Shown here one piece after another: positions 45,516 through 54,908 of a stretch of 64,000 nucleotides of DNA. Made by a program: the position numbers and the translations under genes. The notes under the pieces were generated by a model that saw only the letters and a list, made by a program, of their open reading frames with translations, searched no databases and was not told where the DNA came from. The stretch covers positions 62,001 through 126,000 of the forward strand of contig MU270126.1 in assembly GCA_021432635.1 (NCBI GenBank), written 5' to 3'. The stretch comes from Thozetella sp. PMI_491. Its lineage: Eukaryota > Ascomycota > Sordariomycetes > Chaetosphaeriales > Chaetosphaeriaceae. How positions within the stretch are numbered: position 1 is the first letter of the stretch; every line of letters begins with the position of its first letter.

Positions 45516-47061
45516 CTTGGGATTTTTATAGGCTCTGTGGTCTTAATATATGGAAGAGGCCCTGGTACTGCTACTAGAGTATGAACTGGAGGCGGTAAGG
45601 AGCTGCTCTGCGCGACTGATGGTCCAGGGAGGAGGCGGGTCAAGATGGTCACAATTCAAGAGACAAGACCGCCATTGGGTGCCATCTCTGGCTAGAGTCG
45701 ATACGTGAGAAGCGCAATCCTTGAAATGAGGCGCAACAGCGTAATTTCTGGGTCCCAAGGGATAGCGACCTTTAAAGAGCGCCGGGAAGTTATTATGGTC
45801 GACTTCAGACTGCGGACCTAGTTTCGCACCGAACCAGGAATGCGTGAGCTTCTGGAGAAGCTGGAGCTTGGGTAGGGCCGTCGCGATAGAGAACCCTAAC
45901 CCTTGCTTCTCTCAGTGGGTCGGTATTATTGCCCCTCATGAACCACTGACGTTACCTCAATCGGGTGGGCGCTCGCTCTTGGGTACGTGGGGCCACATCC
46001 CTCGCCAACTTAGTCCCTTGGTTGCTTGGCTGTATAAGGAGACGCGAATACTCCGTAGCCGCAAGCCAGAGGCATGGTGTCATCTATTCACTCCCAGGCT
46101 CTTCAGACATAGGCCAAAAGAACACAAATATCATAATGTCGCCGCGGCCGACTTCGTGAGGCAATAGCTTCTTTACTCGTACGTCGTAGGGAACCTGCAT
46201 TTGGCCATCGCAATTGGTATACCGGCCTCGTCGGATCCGGAAAGAGCAGGCGGTCTTGCCCTGTTCAGTGCCGATCGAGAGACGCCTCAATCCAGATATC
46301 TCTTAGCCACAGCGGCCATGGGAGAGCCAACGAGATGCTTGCCCCTTTCTTGTACGAACTGGGTTTCTGGGGTCTCGGCCATGGCTCCTGCCATCCAGTA
46401 CTCTGCATCGAGATAAAGCAGCGAGAGTGCGGCCTGATGGTAGGCCTCACGCACAGGTGGGCGCCCAAGGCCGGATTTCTCACGCCGTTGGCCGGCTCTC
46501 TCCTTATTTCACTTCTTTCTTGCAGGCATCAGCCCCGCATGCCGTCACGCTGCCGGGAAGGTTGCCTCGGGTGCCTTCCGCCGCTGTAGTTTGTCTCAGT
46601 TTATCGTCCTCCAGCCCAACCCCAGTCAACTTCCACACCCGCTCTCCGTCCAAGCCCACAGCAACTCTCTCTACACATGTACCATACCTTTGTCTGTGCA
46701 ACCAGCCCTCAGGGTAGATCCATCTTCACAAGACCGAGGCACGACCGCTCTCGAGTCCACTTCAACGGAGTGACCGACTTGTCCCTCGCAGGGGTGTATC
46801 TACTCGAGATCACCTATCGCTTCGCTCGCTCCACAAACCTAGAGGTTCAACACCCCAAGACCACTGCACTCGGTCACACCGCATAACACCCGAGCCTTGC
46901 CTCTCGTGGCACCTCCCCGTCCATCCCGCCGCCGACTAGCACCTTTTGTACCTTTCCATTACTTCACCTTCGAAGATCCCCAGGAGGCCAACACGCACTC
47001 CCATTTCCGCCTACTTTTTCGATCTCCATCTCATCCGCAGGCAGCATCTCAGTCGCCTCAC
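45516..47061. other. Divergent region between MIOS and the dsRBD protein
   Basis: 1.5 kb. AACCCTAACCCTTG lies at 45892-45905. From about 46570 onward the + strand is CT-rich and pyrimidine-tracted, the likely leader of the dsRBD gene. The reading frame of that gene is open back to 46897 but has no ATG before 47062. Confidence 0.5.
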
Positions 47062-48414
47062 ATGTCGAAGAAGAAGAGAAAGCAGCCTTACCAAGAAGGC
47101 GGGGTCCACACTGAGACAAACAACAAACGTCAGAAGACGGCTCACACCTCGTCATCCAGGAATATGCATGACTTCACTGACTTGAAGGCCTGGATCGCGT
47201 ATCAGGAAGAGTACCAAATGAAGACCGCGCAGCCTGCACAGCTGACTAGTAGGCAACTCAAAGCCTTGGCCGTCCTCAAGCTGCCTCCAAAGCCGCCCAA
47301 TGAGTTTGGGAATGACGACACGGACTGGGTAGGCTTTTTGCACCGTGAGTATCATCGTTGTGTTCGGTCTTTGCGTTGTACATTATATGGTCAACTGGCT
47401 AACAGCCTGACAACAGGATACAGGCAGACAAATATGCGCCTGGGCGTAACCATCAGTTTTATCGACGAGCTTTCCTCGGATGGTTCTGGCAATTGGCTCT
47501 CCACCTGCCTCTTCGCGCAGAAGGAGGAGCCCCAGCTGGCGCAGTTTCCCAACTCTGATTTCGGCTACGTGCCTTTACATTTTCAGGGCACCCATGGTCA
47601 ACCCGCATTTCCTCGAAAGAAAGACGCACGGAAATATGCGGCCAAATGCTGCCTCGAGTGGCTAGCCTCAGAACGCCGTCTACCCTTTGAGAACCTCGCA
47701 GAGGTGTTCAAAAAGCAGCAGCGAAGCCCACCCTCTCCGCAGCTGGTCTTAGGGCAGAACCAGGGCGTCGGCATCTTTCCTTCCGGGACAAATGGGCATG
47801 CGCTGCCATCTAACCCGGGCACGAGTATTGGCCAGCCACAGTCCCATAACCCAGCGATGGTGATGAACAAGGGCGTTGCCTCCTCTAGCGACCCTCCAGA
47901 CATCATCCATGGCAACAGCGTTCCAGCCACGCAACGTGTGATTGAAATGTGTCGACGTCTCAAGATATCAGCCCCTCGGTACCTACTCGTGGCAAACGAG
48001 GAAGGAGGTAACCTGTGGAGTGGGTTCCCCGACTTTGGACCCGAAAGCGAGGTCCCTGACCAAGTCGGCGTCGTCGGTGACATTTTAGGAAAGAAGAACG
48101 CCAAGGAAAGGATTGCTGAGGAAGTGCTCAAGTATCTTCTTATGGTCGAAGCGGACAGGGAAGAACACCTCGCTCGTATCAAGAACGAGTCGGGGTTGGA
48201 GCCGACACCAATAGGCCCAGGAGCGGCAAGCCGGGCAATGCTAAACCCAGGTCTTGGGAGCAGAGTTGCTCTAAGGACTGATGTGACACACGATGATCTA
48301 GTCGGCAATCCATGGGCCGCTGCACCTCCGTATAGCCCAAACGGGCTAATTAGCGAGTCGGGTTTCAGTCCAGAAGCCCAGCCGTGCGTTGCCCCCCCAA
48401 CTAGGCATCTATAG
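47062..48414 (+). CDS. Protein with two dsRNA-binding-like domains, role unknown
   Basis: Two exons, 47062-47344 and 47417-48414, encoding 426 residues to an in-frame TAG. The N-terminus is basic (MSKKKRKQPYQEGG, NNKRQK), resembling a nuclear signal. FTDLKAWIAYQEEYQ and QLTSRQLKALAVLKLPPKPP come before a first dsRBD-like unit (about 88-177), which opens with WVGFLHRYRQ and ends with the Lys/Ala helix FPRKKDARKYAAKCCLEWL. A second unit (about 270-335) has IEMCRRLKISAPRYLLV, LWSGFPDFG and the helix GKKNAKERIAEEVLKYL. Both carry the alpha1-beta-alpha2 order and basic alpha2 start of the fold. I cannot name an orthologue. The 72-nt intron (GTGAGT to CAG) is a multiple of three and lacks a stop. 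The frame continues for 142 codons past the TAG. Confidence 0.8.
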   Translation: MSKKKRKQPYQEGGVHTETNNKRQKTAHTSSSRNMHDFTDLKAWIAYQEEYQMKTAQPAQLTSRQLKALAVLKLPPKPPNEFGNDDTDWVGFLHREYHRCVRSLRCTLYGQLANSLTTGYRQTNMRLGVTISFIDELSSDGSGNWLSTCLFAQKEEPQLAQFPNSDFGYVPLHFQGTHGQPAFPRKKDARKYAAKCCLEWLASERRLPFENLAEVFKKQQRSPPSPQLVLGQNQGVGIFPSGTNGHALPSNPGTSIGQPQSHNPAMVMNKGVASSSDPPDIIHGNSVPATQRVIEMCRRLKISAPRYLLVANEEGGNLWSGFPDFGPESEVPDQVGVVGDILGKKNAKERIAEEVLKYLLMVEADREEHLARIKNESGLEPTPIGPGAASRAMLNPGLGSRVALRTDVTHDDLVGNPWAAAPPYSPNGLISESGFSPEAQPCVAPPTRHL

Positions 48415-48843
48415 GAGGTGGCCGTTGGAGGCTCAACGACGGTACATAACCCGAACCGCGCTTCTGTGGCAAGATCTCTAGAAGAGGGCGAGATAGATGA
48501 GAGGGAATTCGACAAGACTGGTCCCTCCCATTTCCCAAGAACACTCTTACAATCTACTGCTGCGGGGCAGCCACCGCCGAACAGGGCCGAGTCGGTGGTG
48601 GTACCACCACCTTTAAAGAGTATCCCAGAAGATCTTGCAGCGCAGATATCCTACGCTCTTGTCGAGATCAGCCATCAACTCGGTATAAACGGAGAGCAGG
48701 TTCACAGCATCAGCAACAGTCACCAGACGGTACCGCCCAGGACGGACGTGCAGTTGACCGAAGATGTTGAGGACTATCACATTAGCGCGATGACGGTGGG
48801 TATAGCATTATTCGAGATGGTAAGAAGACACATGAGTACTTAG
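48415..48843 (+). other. 142-codon in-frame extension beyond the TAG of the dsRBD gene
   Basis: The same reading frame stays open for 142 codons after the TAG at 48412-48414 and ends at 48843. It looks like protein: an acidic SLEEGEIDEREF, a Pro-rich middle, then IPEDLAAQISYALVEISHQL, LTEDVEDYH and TVGIALFEMVRRHMS. It has no ATG near its head. I tested introns that could remove the TAG: no donor and acceptor with matching phase and good signals were found. Confidence 0.5.
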
Positions 48844-49059
48844 GGCATTGCCACGACATGGAACGCAGCAGATAATTGCAAAGACATGATATACCTATCT
48901 TCTGGGGCTGCGCTCTCGCTTTCAATAGTAGTAGATGGCTTGCCTAGTTCTCTGGCGAGATGAATATTCTCCACCCCTGAAATCAGTTCCACCTGCCATT
49001 GTCTCATCAATTTGGTGATAAAGAGTGTTGCGGAAGTGAGGTCCGTGATAGCCACCAAG

Positions 49060-50214
49060 CTAGGCTTGTGGCCTTTCTCGTTCCTGATTACTGCCTCCTC
49101 GTCTCCCCCCCCGGCTGACACGTTCTTTACCCCTTGGAATCTGCATTTTGATGCCCTTAGGTAGATCCGCCACCTTTTCACCATCCTTCCATAGTACACC
49201 CACGACGTCCGGCCTTCGTCCAACTACCTCCCTGAAATATTTGACTGGTACAAGGCCACCCTCGCCTCCCTCTGTCAGCACCACGCCGTTCTGGCTCATC
49301 CACCACTTGAGCCCGCCTTCGTCTATGCTCCGCGCTACATCAACGTACACCAAGAGCTCAGCATCCGCCCGCATTCCGCTGATGACGCCGGTTCCGGCCC
49401 CGGGTAGGCCGGTGCTGCAATGCACGTGGCTGCGTCCCATGGGTCGGAGTCCGCCCGACTCCACAATGGTAGGCCAGAAGGCGAAGTAGGTCCCGTGAAC
49501 GACGACGGGGGGGACGGCTGCCGAACCGGGTGGGAGCTCGCCACCGTCGGCGCTGGGCAGCGCCAGCGGCGTGAGGTGGTCGTTGCTCTCCAGCTTGATG
49601 CTGTGGCCCTGATTGGCGCGGATGAGCCAGTCGGCCGGGTCGGTCGAGGCCAGGGCATCACCCGCCTCGAAGCCGGCGTCGGGGTGCGGCTTGAGGGTGA
49701 AACGCTGCTTGTCACTGTCCCGTACAGCGGACTGGATCTCGCTGAAAGATGGGGCTAAGGAACGGAGAGGCCCCCATTGGAGCTGGGTCTATGTTAGCGG
49801 CTCGGAACAGTTAAAATGCACCCGGCAGTGAGTATCCCCATCTCAGGAAGAATCACTTACCACACGATCCAGTGGGGCGTAACCCTCCCTGTCGAGCTTG
49901 ATGCCGGCGTTCTCGGCCTGGTGTCGTAGCAGCCGCGATAGTGCATGAGAGAGCTCGCGGTCTCTTCCACCGCGGCCGCCACTGCGTCCCCCGCGGCCAC
50001 CTCTGCCCCTGCCACCACTGTTGACCTTACCCTGGAGAGAGGCCTGATTCTCGAAACGCTCTGCAATGTCGTCTTCCATACCGTATACAGAGTGTGGCCC
50101 GGAGGCTGAGGTCCGCTGTGACGAATATCTGGTGCTGATTCTTCGTGAGGCAGCTGATTGTAAGATGAATACTTGCGCCCTAGCGGATGTGGCTGCGAAC
50201 CGAGCGCTGCGCAT
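49060..50214 (-). CDS. tpt1: tRNA 2'-phosphotransferase TPT1 (KptA)
   Basis: Two exons on the minus strand, 50214-49861 and 49788-49060, encoding 360 residues. TPT1 uses NAD+ to remove the 2'-phosphate left at the splice junction by fungal tRNA ligase. The family core starts at ELSHALSRLLRHQAENAGIKLDREGYAPLDRV (conserved Arg-His). It continues with RFTLKP, IRANQGHSIKL, VVVHGTYFAFWPTIVESGGLRPMGRSHVHCS, MRADAELLVYVDV and NGVVLTEG, a complete catalytic set. Before it lies an RGG-type stretch (GGRGRGGRGGRSGGRGGRD). The first ATG (50214) adds 45 residues with seven Arg and no acidic residue, like a mitochondrial presequence. The second ATG (50079, MEDDIAERF) gives a 315-residue form. The intron is 72 nt (GTAAGT to TAG). 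The C-terminus is basic and Gly/Arg-rich. Confidence 0.95.
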
Positions 50215-51410
50215 ATGATTTTCGCGATGCTAGGCGTTGTCAATAAGGTCCAACGAAATAGGAAGGCTCGACGTTGGCTGGCAGCGTGGTGGTGACGATA
50301 ACTTTGGTCAAGGGGATAGTTGGCAAGGCAAGTATGGTAAGGGATGACTATAATTTCATGCAACTAGGTAGCTAGGGCAAGGAAGGCAAGGTGTGTAGCC
50401 AAATGTGATGGCGCAGGCTCAATCACTTCAACGGACGGCGTGACTCAGTCTAGGCTGCACAAGTTACACCAACGTGCTATAATTTAGAGCATTTTACACT
50501 GAAAAACGAGAAACCCTAACCCTTGGAATAGGCTCAGCTGAACTATGTAGCGAGTTCCTGGCTCGCCCTAACCCCTGAGCGAGAAAACAAACGGCTGCTG
50601 GGCACGATGTTCCGTCCATTTTTGCGGTTCCCTGGCCCCATCCCGCCAGTTGGCGCACCCCAGTACACATAAACACCCCGACCCTCGCAGAGATAAGAAG
50701 CCATCACGCAGTTTGGGCCAAGTAGAAACTACAACCACAAGAGTTCGGAAGCCCGTGGAGGCCAGAAAGGCCAGCTTGTTTTGATCCACTATCATACAAA
50801 TACATTCGACATTCAACGGGCCTGGTGCGAATAACCCCAGAGCCGCACTCGAAAGCCTGCAGTTCCTAGTCTTACAATCCTCTGTCCTGTGACTCACAGA
50901 CTTAATACCACGAAGGGCTTGATGCAAGAACAAACTTCCCCCAAATGCCCCTCCCCCATGCCCTCTCCCGCCTAAAATTTGGGCTTCCACCGTCCCAGAT
51001 GCCACCATGTAGGAGTGTGACTAGGACAGCAACTGGGAGAAGGCTCTTGTGTCTGGAAATACCTCTGATGCCTCCTCCTTTTCCAGTTGCGATGTGGCAA
51101 ATACAAAAATCCCTAGGCAGTTCATCGTGGCGAAAGTAAGTGAAAAATGCCTGCGTTGGTTGGTCGTCGGTCATGCTCCGGGCTTGATTGAGAAGTCGTA
51201 AATTCGATCATGAAGGCGACAAGAAACGAAGCAGTCATGTGATGCCCATGCCGCATCGTTCCCCTTTCCTAGCCATGCAAAGAACAAGCAAGTATAAAGG
51301 CAAAAAAAAAAAAACCCCGGTGCATGGATGGAAGGATGTGTATGGTCTAGTGGCGGTCATTTCGTGAAAACATGGCTGACTGGTAGGGGTCATCGGACAT
51401 CATGTTCTCG
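50215..51410. other. Intergenic between TPT1 and the disordered protein gene
   Basis: 1.2 kb. AAACCCTAACCCTT lies at 50511-50524 and CCCTAACCCCT at 50566-50576, both telomere-unit-like and upstream of TPT1. An A12 run lies near 51303-51314. The region must hold the TPT1 promoter and the 3' end of the next minus-strand gene. Confidence 0.45.
50511..50576 (-). promoter_or_regulatory. Telobox-like motifs upstream of TPT1
   Basis: AAACCCTAACCCTT (50511-50524) and CCCTAACCCCT (50566-50576) sit about 300-360 bases upstream of the TPT1 ATG. AACCCTAACCCTTG occurs also at 45892-45905 upstream of MIOS. Such motifs are candidate Tbf1/Myb-type binding sites. No function is shown. Confidence 0.4.
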
Positions 51411-54400
51411 TCATCGATAGGATGCGGACTGCGTCGGTGGGGAAGACAGGCCAGGAATGGCGCTCTCGCGACGCCGGGTGAGGCTGCTGGTCCGATTAAG
51501 TATTGCGGCTTGGCTGAGAGAGAGCTGACGCTGGCCCCTGTCCTCAGCGAGCTTCTCGACCACGCTGCTGGTGTCTCGTTCTGGCGTTGCCCGCTCAAGA
51601 TACCGTCGAGTGTCAAGAGCGGAAGGCGTTGCCGGGGCGATGAGCCGCGAGTTTAGTGACGAAGGCACCAGGCGACGGCGGGGAAGGGCGACGGCGCTCG
51701 ACGAATTCGGGTCCAGTGGTGACGAATGGCCTTGCGGGATCTCGCGGGAAGGCCGGATGCCATTCACATCGGTCGTGGCCCTCGACGGTACGCGGTACCG
51801 TGGATCCTCGTCATCATCGCCATTTGTGTTTTTTCGGCTACGGAGGAGGAACGAGGTCTTGCGACCTTCGCGCGCGTCCTCGGGCTCTTCTGTCCCAGCT
51901 CTCCGAGTTCGCAGGAGCGAAGATTTCCTGCCAGTTTGTGTCTCCTCCGGTTCCTCAGTACCCGCCCGGCGAGTACGGGAGATGAGCAGCGAAGACTTGC
52001 GCCCAACATTTGTGGCGTCCGCCGAGGCCGGTGCCGCCAAAGCGTAGCGGGGGCTTGGGAGGGCCGCTGTGTTCATCATGGAGAAGCGCCTCTGCTCAAG
52101 GGTTGTGGGGGTCCTGGGGCTGGTGTTCGCCCTCACTAGAGCTTGCTCAGGCAAAGCGCTCCCCCGCCTTTGTGCAGCGAGATTTGGGAATCGTGTAGCG
52201 ACAGGACTAGTTGCCAGCTCCTTCTGCGGCGTGGGGGGGGCGGATTGCTGCGCCTTTGGCTGCACAGGCTGCGAAGGCTGCACAGGCTGCGCAGTCTCCT
52301 CGGCCAACGCGAGACATAGCTCCGTCAGGCTTCGGCAGATGCTCTCCGCCTTTCTGCGGAGTTGCCGGTCCGTCACGCTGCCTCCAACTCCGATGGTGCT
52401 TGCTCCGCTGGAAATTGGCCCAGGCTGTCCGGCCGCGCCCATCATAGACGACAAGGCCAAGGCGTCATTGGCGGCAGACTCGATAGCACTAAATGCTTCA
52501 GCGCCAATAATGCTTTTCGTTTTAGAGAGCGCTGAGAGCAATATCAGCTGAGAATCGCGGTGTGATGAGGTAGTACTGCTGGCATCCGCTGGAGTAGCGT
52601 TGTTGCTGTTGTTGTTATTGTTATTGTTGTTGCCAGACGTGCGCTTGGGTGACGCCGACATAGTGGTAGCATTGGTTGTCGCAGTCGGAGGACGGTCGTC
52701 TGATACCCGGGACATCGCTGCTGCTGATGATGCTGGGGCTTTACCTGTCAGCTCTAGCCGATGAATCCTTGACTTCAAGTCGTCTAACTCGTCCCAAACC
52801 GTCGATGGGGCTGCAGTCGATGCAGAGGACTCGGTGCCTTCAATCCCATGGGTCGTCTCTCCGGCATGATGTGCCTCGTGCCGGGGAGTATCGGCTGCCT
52901 TGGGCACCAGAGGCGAAGAGTTGTAAGTACGGCCCTGAGCGTAGGCAAGGTTCGTATTTCGGTACTGGGAGGACCGTGGGGGCAATACACCAGAGTTGCT
53001 ATCCGTTAAAGAGCCTCTCCTGCGAGAATATGCCGAAAGGCCCTGCAGGGCATCCTCCTGGAAGGAAATCTGTCGAGGGGTGATGGGCGATGGCCTCAGT
53101 GGCGACCTCACTGACGGGTTCTCCGCGCTGGGCAGCGCCGGCCGCGTCCTGTCTCTTGAAATCGCCTTGTAGTTTAGCTCCCTCGTCAACTGCTGCGGGG
53201 ATTGCTCGCCAGCGGCGCCACGAGTTCTTGACGTCTCGCGCTGGTCAGAGAGGCGCCGTGAAACCTGGGGTGGGGAGGTGGTCTGAGACGGTGGCACCGC
53301 AACCGAGAGGGGTCGCCGGTGCGAAGCCCGGGCGATTCGTGACTGTGGTAGGGAGTCAGTTGCCATTGGGCAGCGGCCAGACAATGCAGGCAAGTATCGG
53401 ATACGCGTAACGACAGGAGAGAAGGACAGGAGCTACGCAAAGAGCCACGGCTGGGCTTAAGCGGGTATCCGAGACAGAGTCTTCGGGTTGCGCGGGTTCT
53501 GTTGAAAGCAATATCCCCTAGGGTCGCGCGGTCGGACGCAGCTGCCCATGGTGGCCAGAGGTTTCTTCAGAGCACCGACACCTATTTGCGACGCTTGGAG
53601 CACAGGCATTTTGGGGGCTCGCACTAGCGGTCTCGCGAAACACCAGGGCGGATTTGCACTCAGGCTACTTACAGTAGTGCTTTGGACTTCCGTCATCCCG
53701 TTATCCGCGTGGTCGCGACGCGTCGGGTCTTCGTGCGCTATTCTCATGAACAAGTCGGCAGTGTTGTCGTGATCGGGGGTGGCATCCGCCGAGTCCGGAG
53801 GCGTCATGTGCGAGTAGTCGTCCTCCCCTCGGCCTTCCAAGGCCCTCAAGGTGCGGTCTCGCACATTCGGATCGGTGATGTCCTCGCCGTACGACGAGTC
53901 GTCAGAGACGCGTCGGGCATGCATGTCCAGGCCCAGACTCTTGCGCGATCCCGAGGAACGAAATGACCGGATCGGCGGGATGACGGCGCGGTTTCCTGAG
54001 ATATTCGCGAGGCTCGCGGGTTTGAAGGATACGGGCGGGCGCGATTTTCTCTTCTCATCGGACTTGCCCGACTCGATTGACTTGGGTAGCAACAACTCCC
54101 TCTGTCCTTGCGCCCACTCCTTTGTCGAAATGTCGGCTTCCTGCGCCTCCTGTGCGGTGTCTATCGCCTGCAGACGTCGCGAGTTGAGAGATGGCGGAGG
54201 GCGGCTCGTGTCGCTGCCTGCTGCCCGACGATGCTGGATTTTCGTAGGTGGACTCGTGGGGGGAGACGACTGTGACGCAGTCGCGTCCGCCCTGGCGGTG
54301 ACGGCTGCAGTTGGGGAATCTGGTAAGGATACGGGTCGCCTGGGCGTGATCGCGTCCAAGGGAGCCGGGATCGTCGGTGGTTGGAATGTCGCTGCACGGT

Positions 54401-54908
54401 TCCGGCTCGGGCTCGATTGCGGCGATTTTCGCTCGCAGGATTTCGCTTCGTCGGGTTCGACTCGATTTTCGGCCGGGCTGTTGTTCTTGTGGATGCTGTT
54501 TTGCTGTGATGCATGGATGCGCTGGCTGCGTTTATGCAGGTCTGGACGGCTGCTGTCCACCTGATTCTCGGGCCCGGTGGGTGTGGTGCCAGAAGGTGCG
54601 GGATTGGGGGGGGACACGGGCGAGGGTGGGATATGTTGCAATAGGGAGGGGTTTACCAATCCGTCCTTCTTGCTCATTCGATCCGCAAAGCGGAAGGCGG
54701 GCAATTTGGACGAGTTATGGCTCTGTCGGTGGGCGTGCAGCACAATGTTTTCATTGCTCCTTGCGGGGATATCGTTGTTATTGGAGGAGGAAAGGCCGGG
54801 TTTGCTGTCTTTGTCTCGAGGATTGTAAGACGCTGATGCAGGAGGCGATGAGGTGCGGCCCGCTTCTGCGAAACCCGGCGTGGGCATTTTTGGCGCTTCC
54901 CTGTCCAT
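51411..54908 (-). CDS. Large disordered protein conserved in Pezizomycotina, role unknown
   Basis: Two exons on the minus strand, 54908-53673 and 53342-51411, encoding 1055 residues. I recognise a fungal family often deposited under an LPXTG-type name, probably because of the stretch HRLELTGKAP; this is from memory and the name is likely misleading. The first ~440 residues are Ser/Pro/Arg-rich. The best-ordered part is VWDELDDLKSRIHRLELTGK, a short coiled-coil-like helix. It is followed by an Asn run, DSQLILLSALSKTKSIIGAEAFSAIESAANDALALSSMMG and VTDRQLRRKAESICRSLTELCLALAEE, two further helical segments. The C-terminal third is basic with repeated RTRRAGTEEPE units. The start is the ATG at 54908; the TTG further out is not a start. 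The intron is long (330 nt). No membrane segment or catalytic motif was seen. Confidence 0.75.

Noticed and set aside
45523-45535. TATAAAAA as the MIOS TATA box
   Set aside because: It lies about 12 bases before the start codon, which would put the transcription start inside the coding region; the WD40 domain begins immediately after the ATG, so the start codon is probably right and the motif is leader sequence.
46897-47061. N-terminal extension of the dsRBD protein from 46897
   Set aside because: The frame is open but begins with TTG; the first ATG is at 47062 and the extension is a CT-rich leader translated by chance.
48840-49223. 127-residue minus-strand frame overlapping the end of TPT1
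   Set aside because: It runs in another frame over the TPT1 C-terminus. Its downstream part is free of TPT1 sequence but shows no family feature, start or splice evidence.
53457-53672. C-terminal end of a separate 495-residue protein
   Set aside because: A consensus donor GTAAGT at 53672 and a phase-matched acceptor join this gene to the 644-codon downstream exon; the read-through tail is intron sequence.
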